Below, one piece after another: positions 16,548 to 26,049 of a stretch of 32,586 bases of DNA; the stretch's first letter is position 1, and every line of letters begins with the position of its first letter. Below the pieces are notes generated by a model that saw only the letters and a list, made by a program, of their open reading frames with translations, had not been told where the DNA came from and did no database searches. A program made the position numbers and the translations under genes. Source of the DNA: Porphyromonadaceae bacterium UBA7332 (GTDB taxonomy: Bacteria > Bacteroidota > Bacteroidia > Bacteroidales > UBA7332); contig DKPO01000031.1 in assembly GCA_002471225.1 (NCBI GenBank), positions 293,398-325,983 on the forward strand. Reading direction: 5' to 3'.

Positions 16548-17879
16548 ATGAAAACGTCAGAAGTGCTAAACGTTTTAGCGAGAAAATTTCCGAATGAACC
16601 AGAGTATTTGCAGGCAGTAGAAGAGGTGCTTTCATCTATTGAAGATGTATATAATAAGTATCCGGAGTTTGATAAGAACAATCTGATAGAACGTTTATGT
16701 ATACCTGATCGTATTATCTCGTTCAGAGTAAACTGGATGGATGATAAAGGTAAAGTCCATACAAACATGGGTTATCGCGTTCAGCATAATAACGCAATAG
16801 GTCCTTATAAAGGTGGACTTCGTTTTCACTCTTCTGTGAATCCATCAATTCTTAAATTCCTTGCTTTCGAACAAACTTTCAAAAATGCTCTTACTACATT
16901 GCCTATGGGCGGTGGTAAAGGTGGTTCTGATTTTAACCCGAAAGGAAAATCCAATGCTGAGATTATGAGATTTTGTCAGGCTTTTGTTCTTGAATTATCA
17001 AGATATATTGGCCCTGAGACAGATGTTCCGGCAGGAGATATCGGAGTTGGCGGACGAGAAGTCGCTTTCATGGCAGGAATGTATAAGAAACTGATGAATC
17101 AGGTCAATGGAACGTTTACAGGTAAAACCCTTGAAATGGGTGGTTCTTTGATTCGTCCGGAAGCAACAGGTTATGGAAACGTATATTTCCTTTTAGAAAT
17201 GTTGAAAACACGTAATATAGATATCAAAGGAAAACGTGTCTTAATTTCCGGATCTGGAAATGTTGCACAGTATACTGCTCAAAAGCTGATTCAATTAGGA
17301 GCTAAAGTAATGACTTTCTCTGATTCGAACGGATATATCTACGATCCGGAAGGTTTTGATGAAGCAAAATTGGCTAAGGTAATGGAGCTTAAAAATGAAT
17401 ACAGAGGCCGTTTGCGTGAATATGCTGAAGAGTTTGGCTGTAAATATGTAGAAGATGCTTCTCCATGGTCAGAAGTCGGAGACATTGCTATGCCATCGGC
17501 GACTCAGAATGAGTTGAATGGTTTAGATGCAAAAACACTGATAGAGAATGGTTGTATTGCTGTTTCAGAAGGTGCAAATATGCCTAGTACACCTGAAGCT
17601 GTTCATCTATTTCTGGAGCATAAATTATTATATGGTCCTGGAAAAGCGGCAAATGCAGGAGGAGTTGCAACATCAGGTCTTGAAATGACTCAGAACGCAA
17701 TGAAACTTTCCTGGACAGCCGAAGAGGTTGACAATAAATTAAAAGATATAATGAAATCTATCCATGAACAATGTGTAAAATACGGTCAGGAAGATGGCTT
17801 TGTAAATTATGTAAAAGGAGCAAATATTGCAGGCTTTATGAAAGTCTCACGTGCGATGATTGCTCAAGGTGTTATTTAG
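16548..17879 (+). CDS. gdhA: NADP-type glutamate dehydrogenase
   Basis: Hexameric cytoplasmic enzyme that makes glutamate from 2-oxoglutarate and ammonia; a main route of ammonium assimilation in Bacteroidales. 443 residues, standard for the small hexameric class. Seen: GPYKGGLRFH (substrate binding), PMGGGKGGSDF with catalytic K124, VPAGDIGVGGRE with D164, and the Rossmann motif GSGNVAQYTAQKL (about 232-244). Cofactor preference (NADPH) is inferred from overall resemblance to anabolic GdhA, not from a decisive residue. Single-gene unit with its own promoter and a strong terminator. Confidence 0.96.
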   Translation: MKTSEVLNVLARKFPNEPEYLQAVEEVLSSIEDVYNKYPEFDKNNLIERLCIPDRIISFRVNWMDDKGKVHTNMGYRVQHNNAIGPYKGGLRFHSSVNPSILKFLAFEQTFKNALTTLPMGGGKGGSDFNPKGKSNAEIMRFCQAFVLELSRYIGPETDVPAGDIGVGGREVAFMAGMYKKLMNQVNGTFTGKTLEMGGSLIRPEATGYGNVYFLLEMLKTRNIDIKGKRVLISGSGNVAQYTAQKLIQLGAKVMTFSDSNGYIYDPEGFDEAKLAKVMELKNEYRGRLREYAEEFGCKYVEDASPWSEVGDIAMPSATQNELNGLDAKTLIENGCIAVSEGANMPSTPEAVHLFLEHKLLYGPGKAANAGGVATSGLEMTQNAMKLSWTAEEVDNKLKDIMKSIHEQCVKYGQEDGFVNYVKGANIAGFMKVSRAMIAQGVI

Positions 17880-17893
17880 TATATGTATAAAGG

Positions 17894-17932
17894 AACCTTT
17901 CATATTCAGCTGAGTATGAAAGGTTTTTTTTT
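17894..17932 (+). terminator. gdhA terminator
   Basis: An 11-bp perfect stem AACCTTTCATA/TATGAAAGGTT with a ten-base loop, followed by eight or more T. Classic intrinsic terminator 15 bases after the stop. Confidence 0.92.
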
Positions 17933-17934
17933 AT

Positions 17935-17975
17935 AAGAAAAAAGCACCAATAAACACGGATGTTTATTGATGCTT
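17935..17975 (-). terminator. Terminator of the DUF5020 gene
   Basis: On the minus strand the stem AAGCATCAATAAACA pairs with TGTTTATTGGTGCTT (one G-T pair), with a short loop and a following T run. It is placed back to back with the gdhA terminator. A further small inverted repeat (AAGTACT/AGTACTT) lies at about 17979-17998. Confidence 0.8.
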
Positions 17976-18009
17976 CGCAAGTACTATGGCCAGTACTTTC
18001 TCGGTTCTT

Positions 18010-18693
18010 TTAGAAGTTATATTTAACTGCTACTGTTGGGTAGCAAGTGAAATTGGCATAAGGATAGAAGTTTTTAGTCATCTCAATTTCAGTACCTACT
18101 GAAAATTTATTAACTATCACATTGTACCACAACTGTGGTTCTGTATGAATTACCGCTTGTTTCCCACCACGACCGGTCATTCTGTTTTTGTTTTCAGACC
18201 AGATATCGAAGTGACCGTTGAATGTCATACGATCATTCAGGAAAGATCCACCCCAAACCATTGTCCATTGAACATCGTTACTTACAACATGATAATTGTT
18301 TAAACGATAGGCAACGTATGTGTTAAAGTGGAATTTGCTGATATTAAAAGGTAAAGCGATACCTGCCATATAAGCATTATCAATAGTTCCCCAATTCGCA
18401 ATACCACCATTGAACTCAATGTGTGCAGCGATTGGCAATTTACCTAATGTAAATTCACGAGCTATTTCAGTATAGATAAGACCAATATTTCCTCTTTTTA
18501 AATTGAAGTCAACATCAACGAACATGAAAGTATTTCCTAATCGGTCAGGTTTGAACATTTCATAAGTTGCTGTTACGTAGTTATCTCCGGCTTTAGAATC
18601 GCAAGTTCCGCGGAAATCATAATGCAACTGAAGATTTTGAGCAGATAAATTAATACTAATAAGCGTAACCAAAAGAAGAAGTACCTTTTTCAT
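18010..18693 (-). CDS. DUF5020 family outer-membrane protein (Tsx-like fold)
   Basis: 227 residues with a signal peptide (MKKVLLLLVTLISINLSAQ). The mature start LQLHYDFRGTCDSKAGDNYVTATYEMFKPD and the strands TFMFVDVDFNLKRGNIGLIYTEIAREF match the Bacteroidota DUF5020 family, whose fold resembles the nucleoside channel Tsx. The protein ends with a barrel-type terminus (PTVAVKYNF). A nucleoside channel role is only suggested by fold resemblance. Single-gene unit, divergent from the following membrane-protein/LytS/LytTR genes. Confidence 0.82.
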   Translation of the reverse strand: MKKVLLLLVTLISINLSAQNLQLHYDFRGTCDSKAGDNYVTATYEMFKPDRLGNTFMFVDVDFNLKRGNIGLIYTEIAREFTLGKLPIAAHIEFNGGIANWGTIDNAYMAGIALPFNISKFHFNTYVAYRLNNYHVVSNDVQWTMVWGGSFLNDRMTFNGHFDIWSENKNRMTGRGGKQAVIHTEPQLWYNVIVNKFSVGTEIEMTKNFYPYANFTCYPTVAVKYNF

Positions 18694-18772
18694 TGTGTTT
18701 TGGAGTGTTAATTTATAACGTTTAATAAATGATTGAAAATCGAATGCTGTTCCAAGTTGCGTCTTGGTGGCG

Positions 18773-18780
18773 CAAAGTTA
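18773..18780 (-). promoter_or_regulatory. Candidate -7 box of the DUF5020 gene
   Basis: TAACTTTG on the minus strand fits TAnnTTTG and would give a leader of about 70 bases before the ATG at 18693. The -33 region is not a clean TTTG. A small inverted repeat (TTGCG...CGCAA) overlaps it. Confidence 0.5.
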
Positions 18781-18870
18781 TAGCTTTTCTGATAAAAAGT
18801 GTCAATCTCTCTCCTTAATATGATAAAATTATAGCATATTTGCAGTTGTGCCATTGATAAAGTTTATGCC

Positions 18871-19239
18871 ATGGGTGAAAGAACCAAGAATAAATATATA
18901 GTAAAAATACTGATACACTCTTTTGCTGTGTTTCATGCAGTCAGTTCTTATGTCTTACAATCGCTGGGTCAGCAAGACGCTATTTTACTTACTGCGTTGA
19001 CTATAGGAATGATTGTATTGATAGCTACGCACTTTGATTTCCCTTTGGAAGTCACTTTTGCATTAGCTCTTTTAAATAGTTTTGCCGGTTTCTATTTAGG
19101 AACGGCAGGTGCAGTTTTACTGCAGGATTATATCTCATTATCTCCAATGTGTTCGAATGTGATTACCACATTTATGACAACAGAAATATTGGGGTGGATG
19201 ACTTATTTGATTGCTCAGTATAAAACAAGAAAAGAATAA
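18871..19239 (+). CDS. Small inner-membrane protein of unknown function
   Basis: 122 residues with about three to four hydrophobic segments (HSFAVFHAVSSYVLQSLG, LLTALTIGMIVLIATHF, TFALALLNSFAGFYLGTAGAVLL, TTEILGWMTYLIAQY). I do not recognise a named family. It lies 8 bases upstream of a LytS-type kinase on the same strand, so it is likely cotranscribed and may be an accessory or sensing partner of that kinase; this role is inference. Confidence 0.78.
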   Translation: MGERTKNKYIVKILIHSFAVFHAVSSYVLQSLGQQDAILLTALTIGMIVLIATHFDFPLEVTFALALLNSFAGFYLGTAGAVLLQDYISLSPMCSNVITTFMTTEILGWMTYLIAQYKTRKE

Positions 19240-19247
19240 ATATCACT

Positions 19248-20294
19248 ATGTCTATCGCTATACCGAAAAAAATTCGGCAGATATTACTACTTGCAATAAC
19301 CGCTTTTTCTCTTCGGATGCTTTATGTTGAAGGGTTAAATATTTTACAGAATACGTTTGATTTCAGTTTGCTGGATGTGTTTTCTGCAATATTGTCTAAC
19401 AGCTATGTAACGATGTTTATGATTATATCTGATATAGGAATCATTTATCTGTTGAACAAACGTTATTGTTATGGTCGGTACCCCTTTGTCAGATTAAGTC
19501 TTGAATTTCTGTCTCTTATTATCATTACACTGATCAGTACATTGATGGTCGTCGATTTGAAAAGTATCTTTTCGTATTCGACTGTGCTGACTCTTCAGGT
19601 AAATCAAGTGATACCGGTTATTCTTGGATGTTTATTATTTAATACTATTGTCATTGTCATAACAGACATTTTTCTCTATTTAAGATTATCACAGAAAAAG
19701 ACTTTGGCGATTGAAATAGGGAAAAAAAATAAAGCACGCTTACAGTATAATAAGTTAAAACGACAATTAAACCCCCATTTTTTATTTAACAGCCTCAATG
19801 TTTTGGATTATCTGGTTCATACTGATCCTGATAGAGCAAGTACATTCATAAAAAAGCTCGCTGCAAACTATCGGTATTTGTTGAACAATGAAGAGCAAGA
19901 ACTTGTTTTTTTACATAACGAAATCAAGTTTGCACAATCGTATTTTGATTTAATGAAAGAGCGATTCGATAAAGGTTTAGAAATGAAAATGGAAATATCA
20001 GACTCTTTTCATGAATGTATGATTGTACCTTGCGGACTGCAACTTTTAATTGAAAATGCAACAAAGCATAATATTATTTCATCAGAAAGTCCTTTGAGAA
20101 TTGAGGTATATACGGAATCGGATCTGATTGTAGTGAAGAATAATTTGCAACCTAAATTATCCACATCTCCATCCTTCGGGATGGGATTAAATAATTTGTG
20201 TGGTCAATATACAGCCATGTTCGGAAAAGATGTATTGATAGAGAAGAATGATCGTTTTTTTGTAGTGAAAATACCGTTATTAAACCAAGATTGA
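19248..20294 (+). CDS. LytS/YehU-type sensor histidine kinase
   Basis: 348 residues. Residues about 10-145 contain four hydrophobic segments; no periplasmic domain of any size is present, so sensing is probably within the membrane. The His_kinase motif LNPHFLFNSLNVLDYL carries the phosphorylated H177. The ATPase part has CGLQLLIENATKHN (N box) and a glycine loop GMGLNNLCGQY; the usual DxGxG box reads VKNNLQPK, as in many Bacteroidota LytS kinases. It phosphorylates the LytTR regulator encoded next, whose ATG overlaps this stop codon by one base. Confidence 0.93.
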   Translation: MSIAIPKKIRQILLLAITAFSLRMLYVEGLNILQNTFDFSLLDVFSAILSNSYVTMFMIISDIGIIYLLNKRYCYGRYPFVRLSLEFLSLIIITLISTLMVVDLKSIFSYSTVLTLQVNQVIPVILGCLLFNTIVIVITDIFLYLRLSQKKTLAIEIGKKNKARLQYNKLKRQLNPHFLFNSLNVLDYLVHTDPDRASTFIKKLAANYRYLLNNEEQELVFLHNEIKFAQSYFDLMKERFDKGLEMKMEISDSFHECMIVPCGLQLLIENATKHNIISSESPLRIEVYTESDLIVVKNNLQPKLSTSPSFGMGLNNLCGQYTAMFGKDVLIEKNDRFFVVKIPLLNQD

Positions 20295-21076
20295 TGAATA
20301 ATATGCATAAAAGAGTTTTAATTATTGAGGATGAATTACCGGCAAAGGTTCAGTTAGAACGTCTCTTAAAAAAGCATTTCCCTGATTTCGAAATTTTAGA
20401 TCATAAAACGTCCGTGACAGGAGCAATAGATTGGCTGAAGAATCATTCTGTCGATCTTATTTTCACAGATGTAGAACTCTCTGATGGGAGATGTTTCGAT
20501 ATTTTTAAAGAGATTAAACCTAAAGCAGATCTGATTTTTACAACAGCCTATGATAATTACGCCATTCAGGCTTTTAAAGTCGATGGTCTGGATTATTTAC
20601 TAAAGCCGATAGATGAAGATGAGTTTGTTGCAGCTGTGGAGAAATCTATTACTAAACATCAGCAAGCTGCCATGGTTGATATAAACACAATTCATGAAAT
20701 AATAGCAGCTCACTCAAATACCCAGAAAGAATATAAGAAAAGATTCTCTATGCGCTTAGGTGATAAAATCTATATCATTCATGCGGAAGATATCGCTTAT
20801 TTTTACTCGGAAGACAAAGTAACGTTTTTAGTAACTCACGACGGAAAGAGACATATATCGGATTCTTCATTAGATCAGATAGAGACAATGGTAGATCCTG
20901 ATAAATTCTTCCGTATATCCCGTGGTTGTATTGCCAATATTGCCTCGATCCGCAGTGTAGCCAAACATTTTAACAGCAGATTGAAGGTTATTCTTAGTCC
21001 GGACTTCTGTAAAGAGGTGCTTGTCAGCCGTATTAGAGTCCCTGAATTTATGAAATGGATTGGTGATACTTTCTAA
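20294..21076 (+). CDS. LytTR family response regulator
   Basis: 260 residues. A receiver domain (about 6-120) has the acid pair E12-D13, phospho-acceptor D59 in LIFTDVEL, the T in FTTAYD and K in LLKPID. A C-terminal LytTR DNA-binding domain (about 150-250) includes AEDIAYFYSEDKVTFLVTHDG and FFRISRGCIANIASI. The ATG at 20294 overlaps the kinase stop (TGATG); an upstream TTG in frame is less likely. The target genes are not evident; the Sus-like genes begin 302 bases downstream on the same strand. Confidence 0.93.
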   Translation: MNNMHKRVLIIEDELPAKVQLERLLKKHFPDFEILDHKTSVTGAIDWLKNHSVDLIFTDVELSDGRCFDIFKEIKPKADLIFTTAYDNYAIQAFKVDGLDYLLKPIDEDEFVAAVEKSITKHQQAAMVDINTIHEIIAAHSNTQKEYKKRFSMRLGDKIYIIHAEDIAYFYSEDKVTFLVTHDGKRHISDSSLDQIETMVDPDKFFRISRGCIANIASIRSVAKHFNSRLKVILSPDFCKEVLVSRIRVPEFMKWIGDTF

Positions 21077-21378
21077 ATCTTTTTTAGGGTTTGAGTTGTT
21101 TAATGTATTGAATGTAATTTAGTTTTTTTTGTTGAACTGATAATGCATGTCGTCAGAGAAATTCTGAAGTTCATCAAAATAAGTATTTATATATCTCAAG
21201 TTCGCTCTAAGTTTAGCATCGGATAATTGATTAATATTCTTTTATATTCGTAAGTGATAGAAGTAAAAGCTATATTAAATAATTGACTGTGAAAAAACAA
21301 AGATTGGATTATAATGAATGAATTGAAAACTAAAAGCTTAAAATCTTTATATTATTTAATACTCAATCTCTAACTACA
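21077..21378. other. Leader/intergenic region before susC-like gene
   Basis: About 300 AT-rich bases. I find no perfect TAnnTTTG box; the nearest is TATATTCG at 21243-21250, about 130 bases before the ATG, which would give a long leader. No strong hairpin terminator after the response regulator and no convincing LytTR direct-repeat operator was found. Confidence 0.45.
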
Positions 21379-24300
21379 ATGAAGGATAAAATTATTCATC
21401 TGAAGATTCGCTATTGTATGTTATTGGCATGCTTAGCGATTGTTACCGGCCTCTCTGCTCAGAATATGATTACCGTAAAAGGGAAAGTAATTGATGCAAC
21501 ATTGAAAGAGGGTGTAATTGGAGCAAATGTTGTTGTCAAAGGAACAACAAATGGTACAATTACCGATTATGATGGAAATTACACATTAAGTGATGTTCCA
21601 AGTAACGGAATTCTGGTTTTTTCCTACATCGGGATGGAAGCTAAAGAAGTTCCTGTTAATAATCAAAAAGTAATAAATGTAACTTTATCAGAAAGCTCAG
21701 TAGCTTTAAAAGAAGTGGTTGCAATCGGTTACGGATCCGTTAAAAAAGGAGATGCTACCGGTTCTGTTACTGCAATTAAAGCGGATGAGATTTCTCGCGG
21801 GGTTGCTACTTCACCACAGGACCTGCTACAAGGTAAAACTCCGGGTGTGGTTGTAACTTCAGCTGGTGGAGCACCAGGTTCTGGCGCAACTATTCGTATT
21901 CGTGGTGGATCTTCATTGACAGCCAGCAATGATCCGCTTGTTGTTATTGACGGTGTGCCGGTTGATAATTCCGGTATCTCAGGGGTATCTAATCCTCTTT
22001 CTACAGTACATCCTAACGATATTGAATCCTTTACAGTTTTAAAAGATGCTTCTGCAACTGCTATCTATGGATCAAGAGCTTCTAATGGTGTAATCTTAAT
22101 TACAACTAAACGTGGTGGCTCAGGATTAAAAGGTGGTCAAAAAGTACGCGTAAATTACGATGGTAATGTACGTGTTAATACTCGTGCAAAAAGTGTGGAT
22201 GTCCTTTCAGGAGATCAGTTCAGAGAAGCAATGCAAGAATATTGGGGTGATGTACCTCAGGCTATTGGATTGGTAGGACAAGATAATACAAACTGGCAAG
22301 ACCAGATTTTCAGAACATCTGTATCTACAGACCATAATGTAAGTGTATCCGGTGCAGGTCGCAATCTTCCTTACCGTGTTTCTGTAGGTTTTACTGCTGA
22401 CAACGGTATTTTGAAAACTTCTCATATGGATAGAACTACTTTATCGGTTGCTTTATCTCCGACATTTTTTGATCAACATCTACGTGTGAATCTGAATGCA
22501 AAAGGTATGTATATTAAAAACCGTTTTGCTGATCAGGGCGCTATTGGTGCTGCAGTTGTATTTGATCCTTCTCAACCTGTATATAGCGACAATTTCGGTT
22601 CAGGGATTGGTAATGGTTATTTCTCTTGGTTAAAACCAACCGAAACAGGATTTTTGTTTAATGATATTGCAACAATAAATCCTTTGGCTCTGCTGGAGCA
22701 ACGTAAAGATGTTTCCGAAGCTTACCGTAGTTTAGGTAATGCTCAGTTCGATTATAAATTTCATTTTCTGCCTGATTTGAAAGCAAATTTAAATTTAGGT
22801 TATGATGTTTCTAAAAGTGACGGATCAGTAAATATCTTCGAAAACTCTCCGCTTTCATATAAAGAAAATAATAAAAATGGTACAGGTCAACGTAACCGTT
22901 ACGACCAATATAAATACAACTTGTTGTTAGACTTCTTCTTGAATTACAATAAAGAATTCAAATCTATTATGAGTAGGTTGGATGTTATGGCTGGTTACTC
23001 ATGGCAGCACTTCTATCGTAAAGAGACAAGTAAAACTACTACTTACTTAGGAGAAGAAACATATTCTTCAGACTTTAAAACGGAGAACTATCTGGTTTCA
23101 TTCTTTGGTCGTTTGAATTATACATTCATGGATCGCTATTTATTGACATTTACTTTGAGAAATGATAACTCATCACGCTTCAGTAAAGATAACCGTTCAG
23201 GTGTATTCCCATCAGTTGCTTTAGCATGGAAAATGACTGAAGAACCTTGGTTAAGAGATCAGGATATCGTTTCAGATCTTAAACTTCGTGCGGGTTTTGG
23301 AGTTACTGGTCAGCAAGAAATTTACAGTGACTACCCTTATTTAGCTCGTTATACTGCGGAGTTAGGTTATGCTCTTTATCCGATGGGTGGAGTTGGTTAT
23401 GTACCTCCTTTACGTCCTGAAGGTTATGATTCAAATATTAAATGGGAAGAAACCAAAACCTACAATGTTGGCTTTGATTATGGCTTCTTTGATCAAAGAG
23501 TCTCAGGAGCATTTGACTACTATTATCGTGATACAAAAGACTTGTTGAATAAGATTCCGGTTCCTGCAGGTTCGAATCTGACAAATGAGATTATTACTAA
23601 TGTCGGAAGTATGACAAATAAAGGTATTGAGTTCTCTATTAATACAAAACCTATTGTTTCTAAAGATTGGAACTGGGATTTAGGATTTAACGTAACATAC
23701 AACGAAAATAAAATTACAAAACTGAATTTAAGTTCTGATCCTAACTATTATGTAGCTACAGGTGGTATTTCAGGTCCAACAGGGCAAACAGTTCAAGCTC
23801 ATAAAGTAGGTTATCCTGCTTATTCCTTCTATGTATACGAACAAGTTTATGATCAAGATGGCAAACCTTTAGAAGGCGTTTATGTAGATCGTAATAGGGA
23901 TGGAGTGGTTAACGAGGCAGATAAATTTATTATGCACAATCCGGCACCAAAAGTAACAATGGGATTAACATCAAAACTTTTATATAAAAACTGGGATTTC
24001 AGTTTCTCTTTAAGAGCGAATGTCGGTAATTATGTTTATGATAACTTAGAAGCAAGTAATACCAATACTAATGGATTCTATAGTTCTAATATGTTCTTAA
24101 GTAATATGCTTGCAAGAGGTACATATTTCAATAATCCTCAATATCTATCTAGTTATTATGTAAGAAACGCATCATTCTTGCGTTGCGATAATATTACGCT
24201 TGGATATTCTTTTGAAAACATAAGTAGAGCGATATCTAATCTACGTGTATATTCGACAGTTCAAAATCCATTTGTAATTACAAAATACTCTGGTTTGGAT

Positions 24301-24381
24301 CCTGAGGTGTTTGGTGGCATTGACAATAATGTTTATCCTCGTCCGATCAGTGTAATGGTTGGAGCAAGTATTTCATTCTAA
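21379..24381 (+). CDS. susC: SusC/RagA family TonB-linked outer-membrane transporter
   Basis: 1000 residues, the usual SusC size. Signal peptide to about residue 27, then a carboxypeptidase-regulatory-like domain (VKGKVIDATLKEGVIGANVV, about 31-110), the TonB-box-like EVVAIGYGSVKKGDATG, and a plug with GASSL-type repeats (IRIRGGSSLTASNDPLVVIDG, ATAIYGSRASNGVILITTKRG). The rest is a 22-strand-type barrel ending VMVGASISF. SusC imports oligosaccharides through the outer membrane with SusD as lid. With SusD, SusE and a GH13 amylase behind it, starch or a related alpha-glucan is the likely substrate; the symbol is given for that context, not for proven orthology. Confidence 0.93.
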   Translation: MKDKIIHLKIRYCMLLACLAIVTGLSAQNMITVKGKVIDATLKEGVIGANVVVKGTTNGTITDYDGNYTLSDVPSNGILVFSYIGMEAKEVPVNNQKVINVTLSESSVALKEVVAIGYGSVKKGDATGSVTAIKADEISRGVATSPQDLLQGKTPGVVVTSAGGAPGSGATIRIRGGSSLTASNDPLVVIDGVPVDNSGISGVSNPLSTVHPNDIESFTVLKDASATAIYGSRASNGVILITTKRGGSGLKGGQKVRVNYDGNVRVNTRAKSVDVLSGDQFREAMQEYWGDVPQAIGLVGQDNTNWQDQIFRTSVSTDHNVSVSGAGRNLPYRVSVGFTADNGILKTSHMDRTTLSVALSPTFFDQHLRVNLNAKGMYIKNRFADQGAIGAAVVFDPSQPVYSDNFGSGIGNGYFSWLKPTETGFLFNDIATINPLALLEQRKDVSEAYRSLGNAQFDYKFHFLPDLKANLNLGYDVSKSDGSVNIFENSPLSYKENNKNGTGQRNRYDQYKYNLLLDFFLNYNKEFKSIMSRLDVMAGYSWQHFYRKETSKTTTYLGEETYSSDFKTENYLVSFFGRLNYTFMDRYLLTFTLRNDNSSRFSKDNRSGVFPSVALAWKMTEEPWLRDQDIVSDLKLRAGFGVTGQQEIYSDYPYLARYTAELGYALYPMGGVGYVPPLRPEGYDSNIKWEETKTYNVGFDYGFFDQRVSGAFDYYYRDTKDLLNKIPVPAGSNLTNEIITNVGSMTNKGIEFSINTKPIVSKDWNWDLGFNVTYNENKITKLNLSSDPNYYVATGGISGPTGQTVQAHKVGYPAYSFYVYEQVYDQDGKPLEGVYVDRNRDGVVNEADKFIMHNPAPKVTMGLTSKLLYKNWDFSFSLRANVGNYVYDNLEASNTNTNGFYSSNMFLSNMLARGTYFNNPQYLSSYYVRNASFLRCDNITLGYSFENISRAISNLRVYSTVQNPFVITKYSGLDPEVFGGIDNNVYPRPISVMVGASISF

Positions 24382-24399
24382 CTTCTAAATTAAACAATT

Positions 24400-26001
24400 A
24401 TGAAACGAACATATAAAAGATTGAAATTCTTTATTATCGGAGCACTTGCTGCAGCAACGATGACGAGTTGTATGAAAGACTTGGATACGTTTCCGATCGA
24501 TCAAGATGATATTACTGCCGAAAAGGTGTATGCTGATCCGGCAAACTATATAAAGGTATTGGCGAAGTGTTATGCAGGTTTAGCAGTTTCTGGACAGCAA
24601 GGTCCTGCCGGATCTGCTGATATTTCAGGTTATGATGAAGGAGCTGCTCAATATCTGAGAGCATACTGGAATCTTCAGGAGCTTCCGACGGATGAAGCTG
24701 TTGTTGGATGGGGAGATCCAGGTCTACCTGAATTGAATTATTCAACATGGAGTTCAAATAATGGTTTTATATACGTAATGTATAGCCGTATTTATTTGCA
24801 GGTAGGTTATGTTAATGAGTTTTTAAGACAAACTACTGAGGATAAACTGAATTCCAGAGGTATAACAGGTGAAGTCAGAAATCAGATACCTCAGTTCAGA
24901 GATGAGGCGCGCTTCCTGCGTGCACTTTCTTACTGGCATGCCATTGATTTATTTGGTAATGTACCGTTCGTAACAGAAGAAGATCCTGTTGGAGCTTTTA
25001 TGCCAAAACAAATCAATCGTGTTGATTTATTTAATTATGTTGAGTCGGAGTTGAAGTCGATTGAAGCGAATAATCTGATTCCGGCAGCTCCTGAATATCC
25101 TCGTATTGGAATGAGTGCGGTTCAGTTTCTACTGGCAAAACTATATTTAAATGCAGAAGTATATACAGGGACTCCCCGTTGGGCTGATGCTCAGGCTTAT
25201 GTAAATAAAGTAATTGCTGCAAAAGGAACAAGCACATTGGCTTCAGAGTACAAATTCTTATTTGGAGGAGATAATGATCTGTTTGTTAATAATGGTGCAA
25301 ATGGTGAGATCATTTTTGCAATTGCTTACAGTGAAAATGAAACTCGTACCTACGGAGGAACTACGTATCTGACATTTGGTGCTTACGGTGGTGATCTGGA
25401 TCCTGTGAAACTTGGATTAAACGGAGGTTGGAGTGGTATTCGTACAACACCTGATTTAGTGGATAAATTTGATGCTGCTGACGAACGTTCATTATTCTTT
25501 AAAACAGACAATAAAGAAAATACAAATATTTCGCTGTTCACTGATGGTTATACATGTATAAAATATACAAACTTACTATCTACAGACTGGGCTAATACTG
25601 CAGGACGCAAACAACCATGGCCGGATACTGATTATCCGATGTTTCGTATGGCAGATGCTTACCTGATGGCTGCAGAGTTGGCTGTAAGAACAGGAGCAGA
25701 AAGACCGGTAGCATTAGGTTATGTCAATGCTTTGCGTCAAAGAGCAGGCTTAGGTGCAATTTCAGACAGTCAAATGACTCTTGATTTTGTTTTGGATGAA
25801 AGATGTCGTGAATTGTATTGGGAGGGACACCGTCGTCAGGACTTGATCCGATTCGGTAAATTTACCGGAGGTAATTATGTATGGTCTTGGAAAGGTGGCG
25901 TTTTAACCGGTAAATCAACAGACTCGAAATATCGTTTATATCCGATCCCTGCACAAGATATAGCAGCGAATCCGAATATCATCCAGAATGATGGGTATTA
26001 A
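24400..26001 (+). CDS. susD: SusD/RagB family surface glycan-binding lipoprotein
   Basis: 533 residues, with lipobox MTS-C24 and an acidic MKDLD after it, as in exported surface lipoproteins. It shows the SusD TPR-rich fold: RDEARFLRALSYWHAIDLFGNVPFV, FLLAKLYLNAEVYTG, YPMFRMADAYLMAAELAVRTG and the C-terminal DERCRELYWEGHRRQDLIRFG and YPIPAQDIAANPNIIQNDGY. It binds the glycan and closes over SusC. Only 18 bases separate it from susC. Aromatic-rich N-terminal loops (YWNLQELPTDEAVVGWGDPG) may form the sugar site. Confidence 0.94.
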   Translation: MKRTYKRLKFFIIGALAAATMTSCMKDLDTFPIDQDDITAEKVYADPANYIKVLAKCYAGLAVSGQQGPAGSADISGYDEGAAQYLRAYWNLQELPTDEAVVGWGDPGLPELNYSTWSSNNGFIYVMYSRIYLQVGYVNEFLRQTTEDKLNSRGITGEVRNQIPQFRDEARFLRALSYWHAIDLFGNVPFVTEEDPVGAFMPKQINRVDLFNYVESELKSIEANNLIPAAPEYPRIGMSAVQFLLAKLYLNAEVYTGTPRWADAQAYVNKVIAAKGTSTLASEYKFLFGGDNDLFVNNGANGEIIFAIAYSENETRTYGGTTYLTFGAYGGDLDPVKLGLNGGWSGIRTTPDLVDKFDAADERSLFFKTDNKENTNISLFTDGYTCIKYTNLLSTDWANTAGRKQPWPDTDYPMFRMADAYLMAAELAVRTGAERPVALGYVNALRQRAGLGAISDSQMTLDFVLDERCRELYWEGHRRQDLIRFGKFTGGNYVWSWKGGVLTGKSTDSKYRLYPIPAQDIAANPNIIQNDGY

Positions 26002-26049
26002 TTCGATAATGACATCAAATATTAATCCGAAAATTTAAGAAAAGAAACT

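Noticed and set aside
21077..21378. LytTR-type direct-repeat operator upstream of susC
   Set aside because: Only loose matches were found, with no pair at proper spacing.
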